Below, in pieces: positions 27,462 through 36,273 of a DNA stretch of 64,000 nucleotides; positions within the stretch are counted from its first letter, which is position 1, and the number at the start of each line of letters is the position of its first letter. The notes under the pieces were generated by a model. It saw only the letters and a program-made list of their open reading frames with translations, was not told the origin of the DNA and searched no databases. The stretch is from assembly GCF_014698995.1 (NCBI RefSeq), contig NZ_JACWZZ010000004.1:310001-374000 (forward strand), given 5' to 3'. The stretch is from Hymenobacter duratus. Its GTDB lineage: Bacteria > Bacteroidota > Bacteroidia > Cytophagales > Hymenobacteraceae. A program made the translations under genes and the position numbers.

Positions 27462-29405
27462 CTATAGTATCCGCAGTTCGATGCGGCGGTTCTGTTGCCG
27501 GTGCATGTCCGAATCGTTCGGGACGAGCGGCTTATTTTCTCCGTACCCTTTGAAGCGCAGCCGGGTGGCCGGTACCTTCTGACTAACCAGGTACGTGTAT
27601 ACTGACTTCGCCCGATTCTGCGACAACGCCAAGTTGTCGTCATCAGAGCCTACATCGTCGGTATGGCCGCTGATTTCAACCTGCACGTCGGGATACTGCT
27701 TCATAAAGCCTACCAGCCGGTTCAGCTCTGTCCGGGACTTGGGTTTCAGGTCGTATTGCTTGGTGTCGAAAAACAGGTTGTTCAGCACAATGCTGCGCCC
27801 GGCCCGCACCGGCTCCAGATAGATATCGAGCGTCAGCGGGTCGAAAGTACGCTTATCACTGTAGTCGAAACTCAGGCTTTTCATCAGGTATTTGTCGGCG
27901 GCGGCATACATGGCGTACTGCCGGCCCTCGTTCAGCACCACCGTATAGTCGCCATCTTCCGAGTCCGATGTGACGAACTGTGTCAGCTCGTCGGTATTCA
28001 GGTCGTAGAGCTGCACCTCCGCCCGAATGGGCTTTTTGGTAATAGCATCGAACACGCGGCCCTGCGTGTAGGTGCTGGTTTCGCGGGAACGAACCTGTTG
28101 CGGCACTTCAAATCCAAACAGCTCTACCGGTCTGTCGCGCTCCTGCTTAACGCCGGGCTCAGCGGCACGGGAGCGGGAACAAAAGCCCCGGCGGTTATCG
28201 GAGGAGATGAAGAGCGAGGCTTCATTCTCGTGTGTATTAAGGGGATATCCTAAGTTCTGTGGCTCAGTCCAAGCGGTAGCGCTCTGCATTTCGCACCGGT
28301 ATACATCTAGGCCGCCCATCCCTACAAGCCCGTCCGTGACGTAATAGAGCGTGGTGCCGCTGGCATGGATGAAGGGCGCCATGTCTTTACCGGGCGTGTT
28401 GACCGGCTTACCAAGGTTGCGGGCCGGAGTCCAGTTGCCGTTGCTGTCCAGGGTGGTCATGTAAATATCTTCCTGCCCCTGCCCGCCCCGGCGCGTGGAA
28501 GTGAAGTACAGTGTGCGTCCGTCCGCCGAAAGCGTAGGCTGCGAGTCCCATTCCACAGAGTTGACGGTGCGGCCCAGGTTCTGCGGCTTGCTCCAGCTGT
28601 TGCCGGTACGGCGCGAGATATAAAGGTCGCAGTTACCAACTGAGTTCGGCCGGTCGCAGGAGGCGAATACCAGGGTTTTGCCGTCGCCGGAGATGGTGCC
28701 GGCGCCTTCGTTATAGGGCGTGTTGATGAAGGGCGAAATAGACGCCGGGTCGCCAACGGTACCGTCCTTGTTCATCTTCGACACAAACAGATCTTCGCCG
28801 CTTTCGGATGTTGCCCGGCCTGTAAACAGTAGAAACCGGTTATCGGCGGTGAGAGCCGGGAAATACTGGAACCGGAAGGTATTGAGCGGAGCCGGCAGCC
28901 GCTCCGGCTGCACCCCGATAGGCGCGGCCATGGCCTTGAGGGCAAACTCGCAGTTGAGCAGCTGCCGCTGCGCCCGCGGGGCAAAGCGCTGGGCTTTGGG
29001 GCCTCCTGATTTCAGCAGCCGCTTGTAGCTTTCAGAAGCCGTTTGGTATTCCCCGAAACTCATGGCCAGTTCGCCCAGCGTATAGTAATCGGTAGCCCGG
29101 TTCGGGTCGGCGGGCAGCTTGGCCAGTCCGTCCCGGTAGGCTTCAAACGCCGCCCGGTTTTCACCCATTGCTTTCAGCAGGGAACCGCGCAGCACGTGTG
29201 GCTCGCCCAGCGAAGGAAACTTCTGGTTCAGCACCGTCAGCGTCTCGATGGCCTTATCGAAGTTACGCTCCTTAGCCTGCGTCTGCGCCTTTTCCCACAG
29301 GCTGCGGGCTTTAGTATTAGCCGTAGCTAAGGTGGTTTGAGCAGTTCCGTTCAGGGACAGCAACACACAGGCCAACAGTGGTACGGCAGATAGTACTAGG
29401 CGCAT
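27462..29405 (-). CDS. PorE-like OmpA-domain lipid-free periplasmic protein (TPR, WD40-like propeller, CRD, OmpA)
   Basis: A 647-residue exported protein with domains in this order: signal peptide; TPR helices (about 30-150, KAIETLTVLNQKFPSLGEPH, EYQTASESYKRLL); a beta-propeller of PD40-type blades (about 180-410, FPALTADNRFLLFTGRA, GTISGDGKTLVFASCD, PTLSADGRTLYFTSTRRGG); a carboxypeptidase-regulatory-like domain (GRVFDAITKKPIRAEV); and a C-terminal OmpA peptidoglycan-binding domain (VEISGHTDDVGSDDDNLALSQNRAKSVYTYL). This is the architecture described for Porphyromonas PorE, a T9SS component that ties the machinery to peptidoglycan. Several paralogues usually occur, so the T9SS role is inferred from architecture only. 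It follows queE with an 11-bp gap. Confidence 0.85.
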   Translation of the reverse strand: MRLVLSAVPLLACVLLSLNGTAQTTLATANTKARSLWEKAQTQAKERNFDKAIETLTVLNQKFPSLGEPHVLRGSLLKAMGENRAAFEAYRDGLAKLPADPNRATDYYTLGELAMSFGEYQTASESYKRLLKSGGPKAQRFAPRAQRQLLNCEFALKAMAAPIGVQPERLPAPLNTFRFQYFPALTADNRFLLFTGRATSESGEDLFVSKMNKDGTVGDPASISPFINTPYNEGAGTISGDGKTLVFASCDRPNSVGNCDLYISRRTGNSWSKPQNLGRTVNSVEWDSQPTLSADGRTLYFTSTRRGGQGQEDIYMTTLDSNGNWTPARNLGKPVNTPGKDMAPFIHASGTTLYYVTDGLVGMGGLDVYRCEMQSATAWTEPQNLGYPLNTHENEASLFISSDNRRGFCSRSRAAEPGVKQERDRPVELFGFEVPQQVRSRETSTYTQGRVFDAITKKPIRAEVQLYDLNTDELTQFVTSDSEDGDYTVVLNEGRQYAMYAAADKYLMKSLSFDYSDKRTFDPLTLDIYLEPVRAGRSIVLNNLFFDTKQYDLKPKSRTELNRLVGFMKQYPDVQVEISGHTDDVGSDDDNLALSQNRAKSVYTYLVSQKVPATRLRFKGYGENKPLVPNDSDMHRQQNRRIELRIL

Positions 29406-29416
29406 AGAGCGAAATC

Positions 29417-30070
29417 CTACGGAATATCAAGGTATTTATGAGTCTGTAACGACACCTGCCAGCGCGGATTGTCTTTCACATACTCCACAATCAGCGGCAT
29501 CATCTGCAGCGACTTGCTCCATTCGGGCTGCAGATACAGCCGGCAGCCGGGCCCTACCTGCGCCGCGTGTTCCTCGGCCCAGGCAAAATCCGATTTGTTG
29601 AATACAATAATCTTCAGCTCATGCGCCTGCCGCAATGTTTCGGGCAAGGGAGCCTTGAATTTCTTCGGCGACACACAGATCCAGTCCCACTCCCCGCTGA
29701 GCGGATACGCCCCGGAAGTCTCAATCCAGTTCTGGCAACCGGCCGCGTGCAAAGCCTGTGTGAGGGGCCCCAGATTGTACATGAGCGGCTCACCGCCAGT
29801 GATGACGACGTTGCGGCCGGCATGGGCCGTAGCAGACGCCACAATGTCGGGAATGGCTACGCGCGGGTGTTTATCGGCATCCCAGGACTCTTTCACGTCG
29901 CACCAGACGCAGCCGACGTCGCAGCCACCCAGGCGCACGAAGTAGGCTGCGCGGCCCGTGTTATAGCCCTCACCCTGAATGGTGTAGAACTGCTCCATTA
30001 AGGGCAGCGCGGGAGCCGGTGCCTCAGAGGAAACGGAGGCCGCCGACACAAGAGGAAGTTGGTGCAGCAA
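29417..30070 (-). CDS. queE: 7-carboxy-7-deazaguanine synthase QueE
   Basis: A 217-residue radical SAM enzyme of queuosine/7-deazaguanine synthesis, converting CPH4 to CDG. FYTIQGEGYNTGRAAYFVRL is the family N-terminus. CDVGCVWCD gives the CxxxCxxC cluster-binding motif, and VVITGGEPLMY is the SAM-binding GGEP. The ATG at 30070 is used, but a start at 29998 (MEQFYTIQGEG) would better fit compact family members. It lies between folD and the PorE-like gene on the same strand and may be co-transcribed with the latter. Confidence 0.92.
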   Translation of the reverse strand: MLHQLPLVSAASVSSEAPAPALPLMEQFYTIQGEGYNTGRAAYFVRLGGCDVGCVWCDVKESWDADKHPRVAIPDIVASATAHAGRNVVITGGEPLMYNLGPLTQALHAAGCQNWIETSGAYPLSGEWDWICVSPKKFKAPLPETLRQAHELKIIVFNKSDFAWAEEHAAQVGPGCRLYLQPEWSKSLQMMPLIVEYVKDNPRWQVSLQTHKYLDIP

Positions 30071-30209
30071 AACGGTATTGAAACAAGTAAAGCCGGGCTG
30101 GCGGCAGGCATTCTGAATTTACGTAATTCAGCTCCTTCGCCGTCGGCCCGACTTTAAAAGTAGTACAACTCCCCGAAAATCAAAAGTCCGGGGCGGTTTT
30201 TATTGGATT

Positions 30210-31121
30210 CTAGCGCGGATACACCTCGCCTTTGGCAGCACGCAACGTGTTCAGGAGCAGCATGGCAATGGTCATGGGGCCTACCCCACCCGGTACCGGG
30301 GTGATGTAGGATGCCTTGGGCGCAACTTCAGAGAAATTTACGTCGCCTCGTAAGGCCCAGCCCGATTTTTTAGCGGCATCATCTACGCGGGTGGTACCTA
30401 CGTCAATAACCACGGCGCCGGGCTTTACCATGTCCGCCGTCACGAATCCGGGGCGGCCAATAGCCGCCACCAGTATGTCGGCGGTGCGGGTAATTTCAGG
30501 CAGATTCTGAGTGCGGGAGTGGCATAAAGTCACGGTGCAGTTGCCAGGCTCTAAGTTCTTGGCAAGTAGAATGCTAACCGGCGTACCCACAATGTTACTA
30601 CGCCCGATTACCACGCAATGCTTCCCGTCGGTAGGCAACTCGTAGCGGCGCAGCAGCTCCACGATTCCCGAGGGCGTAGCGGGCAGCAGGGCGGGCAGCC
30701 CGGCCACCATCCGCCCGATGTTCATGGGGTGAAACCCATCCACGTCCTTCTCCGGCCGCACCGCCTCTATCACCTTGTTGGTGTCGATGTGGCGCGGCAG
30801 CGGCAGCTGCACAATGAACCCGTCGATGCTGGCATCCTGATTCAGCTCTTCCACTTTGGCCAGCAGCTCAGCCTCGGTGATAGTGTCCTCGTAGCGCAGC
30901 AGCGTGCTCTCGAAGCCTACCCGCTCGCAGGCCAGCACCTTGTTGCGCACGTAGGTTTCCGAGCCCCCATCGTGGCCCACCAGAATGGCGGCTAAGTGAG
31001 GCACCTTCTGGCCGGCAGCTTTGCGCTGGGCCACTTCGGCAGCAATTTCCTCTTTAATGGCCTCGGCGGTTTGCTTGCCGTCGATGAGGCGGTAGGTGGT
31101 GGCGTCGGGGGCAGTGCTCAT
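30210..31121 (-). CDS. folD: Bifunctional methylenetetrahydrofolate dehydrogenase/cyclohydrolase FolD
   Basis: A 303-residue cytosolic enzyme interconverting 5,10-methylene-THF and 10-formyl-THF. Motifs include LAAILVGHDGGSETYVRNK with the catalytic Lys region, GFIVQLPLPRHI, PEKDVDGFHPMNIG, CVVIGRSNIVGTPVSILL (Rossmann) and ITPVPGGVGPMTIAML at the C-terminus. The length is normal. It starts 15 bp after the stop of a 59-residue small gene on the same strand. Confidence 0.95.
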   Translation of the reverse strand: MSTAPDATTYRLIDGKQTAEAIKEEIAAEVAQRKAAGQKVPHLAAILVGHDGGSETYVRNKVLACERVGFESTLLRYEDTITEAELLAKVEELNQDASIDGFIVQLPLPRHIDTNKVIEAVRPEKDVDGFHPMNIGRMVAGLPALLPATPSGIVELLRRYELPTDGKHCVVIGRSNIVGTPVSILLAKNLEPGNCTVTLCHSRTQNLPEITRTADILVAAIGRPGFVTADMVKPGAVVIDVGTTRVDDAAKKSGWALRGDVNFSEVAPKASYITPVPGGVGPMTIAMLLLNTLRAAKGEVYPR

Positions 31122-31136
31122 GCAGGAAACAGAAGT

Positions 31137-31316
31137 TTAAGCTTGGTCGGAAGTTTTTTTGCTTTCGTGGGCGGCAATGGCGGCCGTGCCGGCGGCCTGG
31201 AGAGCGGCTTCCATTGTGGGCCAGTCGTCTCTCCACCGGAACTTGCGCTCCTGCCCTTTGATGATCTTTTCCAGCTGTTCCTGGCTCGTACAGTTCTTGG
31301 TGAGTTTGTCAGGCAT
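31137..31316 (-). CDS. Small uncharacterised protein upstream of folD
   Basis: A 59-residue reading frame translated by eye, starting MPDKLTKNCTSQEQLEKIIK, continuing GQERKFRWRDDWPTMEAALQ and ending in an Ala-rich segment before TAA. It has neither a signal peptide nor a membrane helix; the N-terminal 40 residues are charged and likely helical. Its codon choice looks like that of its neighbours, and it ends 15 bp before the folD start, consistent with a short operon. No family is recognised. Confidence 0.62.
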   Translation of the reverse strand: MPDKLTKNCTSQEQLEKIIKGQERKFRWRDDWPTMEAALQAAGTAAIAAHESKKTSDQA

Positions 31317-31383
31317 TTGTTTGATGAATAATCATATCACGCCGTGTCAAGAAGTGTATGAGGTGAAAAATTGGAAAGCAGCA

Positions 31384-31411
31384 CAAAAAAACGCGCCCCG
31401 GCGGGGCGCGT
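31384..31411 (-). terminator. Terminator of lepA
   Basis: ACGCGCCCC and GGGGCGCG pair around GGC or GCC. The minus-strand 3' end carries a run of seven T. Confidence 0.85.
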
Positions 31412-31419
31412 TCCACTCT

Positions 31420-33207
31420 TTAATCGATTTTCAGAACGGCCAAGAAGGCCTCCTGAGGTATTTCCACGGAACCTACCTGGCGCATCCGCTTCTTGCCTTC
31501 CTTCTGCTTCTCAAGCAGCTTGCGCTTGCGGCTGATATCGCCGCCGTAGCACTTGGCAATTACGTTTTTGCGGAGGGCTTTCACGGTTTCGCGCGAAATA
31601 ATTTTCTGCCCGATGCTGGCCTGGATGGCAATTTCGAACTGCTGGCGCGGAAGTAATTCCCGGAGCTTTTCGCAGAGGCGACGACCCCACTCGTAGCTCT
31701 TGGAGCGGTGCACGATGGCCGACAGCGCATCGACCTTCTCCCCGTTGAGCATGATGTCCAGCTTCACCATATCCGACTCGCGGAAGCCGATCAGCTCGTA
31801 GTCCAGCGAGGCGTAGCCGCGGCTGATGGTTTTGAGCTTGTCGAAGAAGTCGAACACGATTTCCGACAGCGGCAGCTCAAACGACAGCTCCACCCGCTCG
31901 GAAGTCAGGTAGCTCTGGCCCTTGATGATGCCACGCTTCTCCATGCAAAGCGTGATGATAGGCCCCACATAGTCAGCCGCCGTAATGATCTGGGCCTTGA
32001 TGTAGGGCTCCTCAATGTACTTGATCATATTCGGCTCGGGCATTTCGCTCGGGGCGTTGATGGTCAGCAGTTGGTCTTTGGTGCCGGTAGCGTGGAACTG
32101 CACCGAGGGCACAGTGGTAATCACCGTCATGTTGAACTCGCGCTCCAGCCGCTCCTGCACGATTTCCATGTGCAGCATGCCCAGGAAGCCGCAGCGGAAG
32201 CCGAAGCCCAGCGCCACCGACGTTTCGGGCTCCCACACGAGGGAGGCATCGTTGAGCTGCAGCTTCTCCATGCAGGAACGCAGCTCTTCGTACTCGGTGG
32301 TATCCACGGGGTAGATACCGGCAAATACCATCGGCTTCACATCCGCAAAGCCCTGAATGGCTTCCGTCGTGGGCCGGGCTACGTGCGTGATGGTGTCACC
32401 TACCTTCACTTCGCGGGCTTCTTTGATACCCGAAATCAGGTAGCCCACGTTGCCGGCACTCATTTCGGGGCGCGGCTCCTGGTTCAGGCCCAGAATACCG
32501 ATTTCGTCGGCGCCGTATTCCTTGCCGGTGGCCATGAAGCGGAGCTTGTCGCCCTTGCGCATGGTACCGTTTTTGATACGAAACAGGACCTCGATGCCCC
32601 GGTAGGAATTGAAAACGGAGTCGAAGATGAGGGCCTGCAGCGGCGCGTCCGGGTCGCCTTTCGGGGCCGGAATCCGCTCACAGATGGCGTCCAGGATTTC
32701 CTTGATACCGATACCGGACTTGCCCGAAGCCGGGATGATTTCGTCCCGGTCGCAGCCAATCAGGTCCACAATTTCATCGGACACCTCCTCCGGCATGGAG
32801 TGCGGCAAATCGATTTTGTTGAGAACCGGAATGATGGTCAGGTCGGAGCCGATGGCCAGGTACAGGTTCGAAATCGTCTGGGCTTCAATTCCCTGCGACG
32901 AATCCACAATCAGCAGCGCGCCTTCGCAGGCCGCAATGGAGCGGGATACTTCGTAGCTGAAATCGACGTGGCCGGGCGTATCAATCAGGTTGAGCGTGTA
33001 GGTTTCCCCCTTGTAGGGGTACTGCATCTGAATGGCGTGGCTCTTGATAGTGATGCCCCGCTCCCGCTCCAGGTCCATGTTGTCGAGCAGCTGGGCCTGC
33101 ATGTCGCGCTTGGCCACGGTGCTGGTGAATTCCAACAGACGGTCGGCCAGCGTGCTTTTGCCGTGGTCGATGTGAGCAATGATGCAGAAATTGCGGATGT
33201 TCTTCAC
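31420..33207 (-). CDS. lepA: Elongation factor 4 (LepA)
   Basis: A 595-residue translational GTPase that back-translocates or rescues stalled ribosomes. G1 is AHIDHGKSTLADRLLE, G2/G3 RERGITIKSHAIQMQY and DTPGHVDFSYEVSRS, and G4 VLNKIDLPH. Later regions are GFRCGFLGMLHMEIVQERLE and the LepA-specific C-terminal domain with RSKSYEWGRRLCEKLRELLPRQQFEIAIQA and ISRKRKLLEKQKEGKKRMRQVG. The length is standard. It is monocistronic, between its own promoter box at 33230 and terminator at 31384. Confidence 0.97.
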   Translation of the reverse strand: MKNIRNFCIIAHIDHGKSTLADRLLEFTSTVAKRDMQAQLLDNMDLERERGITIKSHAIQMQYPYKGETYTLNLIDTPGHVDFSYEVSRSIAACEGALLIVDSSQGIEAQTISNLYLAIGSDLTIIPVLNKIDLPHSMPEEVSDEIVDLIGCDRDEIIPASGKSGIGIKEILDAICERIPAPKGDPDAPLQALIFDSVFNSYRGIEVLFRIKNGTMRKGDKLRFMATGKEYGADEIGILGLNQEPRPEMSAGNVGYLISGIKEAREVKVGDTITHVARPTTEAIQGFADVKPMVFAGIYPVDTTEYEELRSCMEKLQLNDASLVWEPETSVALGFGFRCGFLGMLHMEIVQERLEREFNMTVITTVPSVQFHATGTKDQLLTINAPSEMPEPNMIKYIEEPYIKAQIITAADYVGPIITLCMEKRGIIKGQSYLTSERVELSFELPLSEIVFDFFDKLKTISRGYASLDYELIGFRESDMVKLDIMLNGEKVDALSAIVHRSKSYEWGRRLCEKLRELLPRQQFEIAIQASIGQKIISRETVKALRKNVIAKCYGGDISRKRKLLEKQKEGKKRMRQVGSVEIPQEAFLAVLKID

Positions 33208-33229
33208 TAGAGGCGGTTTTTTCCGAGGG

Positions 33230-33237
33230 CGAAGGTA
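33230..33237 (-). promoter_or_regulatory. Putative -7 element (TACCTTCG) of lepA
   Basis: Minus-strand TACCTTCG differs from TAnnTTTG at one base. The same octamer precedes icmF (37041-37048). Confidence 0.4.
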
Positions 33238-33424
33238 CGAAACAAGGGGCGGAAAAGCTAACTAAGCCCGGCAGCAACCGCTGGCCGTATGGCCTTTTCC
33301 GCCACCGTAGCAGCCCACTGCGGCACCCTGCTTCCCTCCTTTTATAGCGGAAACCAAGTCCTGGCCTGGCGGGCGGGCTAATGCTATTGGCAATACCTGA
33401 GAGCGAACTGTACTATCGTCGCAA

Positions 33425-33456
33425 AAGCAGCATATATCGTCGCAACTATGCTGCTT
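33425..33456. promoter_or_regulatory. Operator-like inverted repeat upstream of the DUF336/fdhA pair
   Basis: AAGCAGCATA (33425-33434) and TATGCTGCTT (33447-33456) form a perfect 10-bp inverted repeat with a 12-bp centre. The 11-mer TATCGTCGCAA also occurs twice in direct orientation here, one copy just upstream and one inside the centre. No T run follows, so it is not a terminator. It lies about 70 bp before the first gene. Confidence 0.5.
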
Positions 33457-33524
33457 GGATTGGCCAACAGATTAAGTTTCGCGTTGTTGAAGGCATCGTT
33501 TCCACTTTCTAACCCCACTTCATC

Positions 33525-33932
33525 ATGAGCATAACTCTCGAACAGGCACAGGCCGCTGTGCAGGCCGCGCATCAGAAGTCCATTGAGATGGGCGTCAAAA
33601 TGAATATTGCTGTAGTGGATGCGGGTGCCAACCTCACGGCCTTCATCCGCATGGACGACGCTTGGCTGGGTTCCTTGGACATTTCCATCAAGAAGGCCAA
33701 AACGGCGCGCTTCTTCGATATGCCCACCGGCGCCATTGGAGGCCTGTCGCAGCCCGGCGGCTCGCTCTACAACATCGAGCACTCCAATGGCGGGCTTATC
33801 ACCTTCCCCGGCGGCATCCCGATTAAAGACGCCCAAGGCAAGGTTATCGGGGCCATTGGCGTATCGGGCAGCACGGTAGAGGACGACCACGCCGTGGCCG
33901 AAGCCGGTGTGCAGGCGCTGGCCGGCCGGTAG
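33525..33932 (+). CDS. GlcG/HbpS family protein (DUF336)
   Basis: A 135-residue cytosolic protein. MNIAVVDAGANLTAFIRMDDAWLGS, KKAKTARFFD and a C-terminal GGIPIKDAQGKVIGAIGVSGS followed by DDHAVAEAGV are the hallmark blocks of the GlcG/HbpS fold (PF03928). Members bind haem or small molecules, or sit in glycolate, propanediol and aldehyde operons as accessory proteins. Here it is directly upstream (46 bp) of a glutathione-independent formaldehyde dehydrogenase, so a role in aldehyde metabolism is a reasonable inference. Confidence 0.9.
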   Translation: MSITLEQAQAAVQAAHQKSIEMGVKMNIAVVDAGANLTAFIRMDDAWLGSLDISIKKAKTARFFDMPTGAIGGLSQPGGSLYNIEHSNGGLITFPGGIPIKDAQGKVIGAIGVSGSTVEDDHAVAEAGVQALAGR

Positions 33933-33978
33933 ACGGCGAGGCACGTAGGCATTTTCATTCACCCTAAATCCTAAGTAT

Positions 33979-35172
33979 ATGGCGAGCAACCGAGGCGTAG
34001 TGTACCTGGGGCCGGGCAAGGTCGAGGTACAGAGCATTGACTTCCCGGAGCTGAAAAACCCCAAGGGCAAAAAAATAACCCACGGCGTAATTCTGAAGGT
34101 GGTTTCCACCAACATCTGCGGCTCCGACCAGCACATGGTACGCGGCCGGACCACGGCACCGGCCGGCCTGGTGCTGGGCCATGAAATAACGGGGGAAGTA
34201 ATTGAAACCGGGGCCGATGTAGAGTTCCTGAAAAAAGGCGACCTGGTATCGGTGCCGTTCAATGTGGCCTGCGGCCGGTGCCGCACCTGCAAGGAAATGA
34301 AGACCGGCATTTGTTTGACTGTGAACGAGGGTCGCGCCGGCGGAGCCTACGGCTACGTGGACATGGGGGGCTGGGTAGGTGGCCAGGCAGAGTATGTAAT
34401 GGTGCCCTACGCCGACTTCAACCTGCTCAAATTCCCGAACAAGGACCAGGCCATGGAGAAAATCCGGGACCTGACCATGCTAAGCGACATTTTTCCGACC
34501 GGCTTTCATGGGGCGGTGAAGGCGGGCGTAGGTCCGGGCACTACTGTGTATGTGGCCGGAGCTGGCCCCGTAGGACTGGCAGCCGCCGCGTCGGCACTGC
34601 TGCTGGGAGCCGCGGTAGTCATTGTCGGGGACATGAACAAAGCCCGGCTGGCGCACGCCCGCTCCTTCGGCTGCGAAACCGTGGACCTGAATGAAGACGC
34701 CAACTTGGCCGACCAGATTGCCAACATCCTGGGGGTACCGGAAATTGACTGTGCCATCGACTGCGTAGGCTTCGAGGCCAGTGGGCACGGCACTCAGGCC
34801 AAAACCGAAGTGCCCGCCGCCGTGCTCAACTCGCTTATGGAAATCACGCGGGCGGGCGGCTCCATTGGCATTCCCGGCCTCTACGTAACGGACGACCCCG
34901 GTGCCAAGGAAAAAGCGGCTAAAACCGGCAATCTGTCCATCCGCTTTGGGTTAGGCTGGGCCAAAAGCCACTCCTTCCATACCGGCCAGACTCCGGTGAT
35001 GAGCTACAACCGCCAGCTGATGCAGGCCATTCTGTACGACAAGGTGCAGATTGCCAAAGCCGTCAACGTAGAAATCATCACCCTCGACCAGGCTCCGAAA
35101 GGCTACGCTGAGTTTGACAGCGGCGTAGCGAAGAAATTCGTCATCAATCCACACAACCTGATACCGGCGTAG
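33979..35172 (+). CDS. fdhA: Glutathione-independent formaldehyde dehydrogenase (zinc alcohol dehydrogenase family)
   Basis: A 397-residue medium-chain dehydrogenase resembling Pseudomonas putida FdhA, which oxidises formaldehyde to formate with tightly bound NAD+. The catalytic zinc motif is NICGSDQHMVRGR with GHEITGEVIE, and structural-zinc cysteines are in CGRCRTCKEMKTGIC. The cofactor fold motif is VYVAGAGPVGLAAAASALLLG. GRAGGAYGYVDMGGWVGGQA is an insertion typical of this subfamily, and HSFHTGQTPVMSYNRQLM is the C-terminal signature. It forms an operon with the DUF336 gene and is followed by a strong terminator. Confidence 0.92.
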   Translation: MASNRGVVYLGPGKVEVQSIDFPELKNPKGKKITHGVILKVVSTNICGSDQHMVRGRTTAPAGLVLGHEITGEVIETGADVEFLKKGDLVSVPFNVACGRCRTCKEMKTGICLTVNEGRAGGAYGYVDMGGWVGGQAEYVMVPYADFNLLKFPNKDQAMEKIRDLTMLSDIFPTGFHGAVKAGVGPGTTVYVAGAGPVGLAAAASALLLGAAVVIVGDMNKARLAHARSFGCETVDLNEDANLADQIANILGVPEIDCAIDCVGFEASGHGTQAKTEVPAAVLNSLMEITRAGGSIGIPGLYVTDDPGAKEKAAKTGNLSIRFGLGWAKSHSFHTGQTPVMSYNRQLMQAILYDKVQIAKAVNVEIITLDQAPKGYAEFDSGVAKKFVINPHNLIPA

Positions 35173-35194
35173 CAATGCGCTGGTTTCGCGGCCT

Positions 35195-35236
35195 AAGCGC
35201 CGGCCTGCCCTCGGGCAGGCCGGCGCTTGTGTTTTT
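35195..35236 (+). terminator. Terminator of fdhA
   Basis: A 16-bp perfect stem (35195-35210 with 35213-35228) is followed by TGTGTTTTT. Confidence 0.75.
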
Positions 35237-35322
35237 AGGCAGTAAGTTCTGAACCGGCTTTTCCGGTGCAATGGCAGTTGTGCGCTCAAGTCGCTATTTT
35301 CGGCCGCCACCGTCCCGCTCTC

Positions 35323-36174
35323 ATGGAATCAGACCTTACCCGCGCCTCCCTCATTCCCTCGTCTGACTCCGGCAAGGCCTCCATCGTGGCAGTGAATGCC
35401 ACGGCGCTCTATCTGCTTGCCTATCTGGCCGTGCAGAGTGCCTTTCAGCTGGCTACCGTGGCCACAGCCGCACAGCTCGGAATCCGGGGCACCTGGCAGT
35501 TGGGGCGCCTGCAGTTCCGCATGGCCGACTCGGAATGGTGGCAGGCAGCGGTGCTGGCCGTGTACGGGATTGGGCCGGTGGTAAGCCTGGGGTTGGGCAT
35601 CGGGGCGCTGTGGCTGTTCTGGAAATGGGCCCGCCGGCGCCGGGGCCTGCTGAAGCTGTTTCTGTTCTGGATGGTACTGCACGCCTGCAACCTTTCCCTG
35701 GGGGCACTGGCGGCCGACACGCTCACCCAAAGCGGCACCTGGTTTGTCCCCAGCTGGCTCTTCAAGGCCGGCAATGCTCTGAATGTAATAGTGGCGCTGC
35801 TGGCTGCTATGCTACAGATGGTAGTGGGCTATCTGGCCGCCATACTTTTTCTGCAGAGCCACGACTCTATTACAATGATGCAGTACCACAATCGGCGGCG
35901 CCTGTTGGTGTCGGCGGTATTGCTGCCGTGGCTGGTGGGCAGCGCGATACTGCTGCTACTGCACTGGCCTACTCAGAGCCTTACCGAGCAGTTGCGTTAT
36001 GTGGCTATGCTGCTGTTGCTAGGCCCGCTCTACATGGCCTGCACTAACGAATCGTTTGAAGACACTATTGAAAGCCCCAGCCGCACGCGGCTGGCTACCG
36101 GCCTGCTTCTGTTGCTGAGCGGTGCGCTGCTGGCTTGGCGACTGGTGCTGGCATCCGGCATTACATTTGGGTAG
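35323..36174 (+). CDS. Polytopic membrane protein of unknown function
   Basis: A 283-residue protein with about six to seven hydrophobic segments, for example ATALYLLAYLAVQSAFQLAT, GIGPVVSLGLGIGALWLFW, NALNVIVALLAAMLQMVVGY, LLVSAVLLPWLVGSAILLLL and ATGLLLLLSGALLAWRLVLA. A basic segment KWARRRRGLLK marks a cytoplasmic loop. No transporter or enzyme motif is seen. The ATG at 35323 follows a TATTTTCG box (35295-35302), a near match to the local -7 element. The 21-bp array R1 begins 100 bp after its stop. Confidence 0.72.
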   Translation: MESDLTRASLIPSSDSGKASIVAVNATALYLLAYLAVQSAFQLATVATAAQLGIRGTWQLGRLQFRMADSEWWQAAVLAVYGIGPVVSLGLGIGALWLFWKWARRRRGLLKLFLFWMVLHACNLSLGALAADTLTQSGTWFVPSWLFKAGNALNVIVALLAAMLQMVVGYLAAILFLQSHDSITMMQYHNRRRLLVSAVLLPWLVGSAILLLLHWPTQSLTEQLRYVAMLLLLGPLYMACTNESFEDTIESPSRTRLATGLLLLLSGALLAWRLVLASGITFG

Positions 36175-36273
36175 CCTCGCTTGGTTTTTCTTGGGCGACT
36201 GGTGGAACTGCAGTGAAATGGAGTAGCCCTACCGCCACGTGTGAAGCGGCCAGCAGCCATTGTAGTTCACGGG

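Noticed and set aside
31708..33210. 500-codon frame antisense to lepA
   Set aside because: The opposite strand encodes full-length LepA with all GTPase motifs; the antisense translation has no domain.
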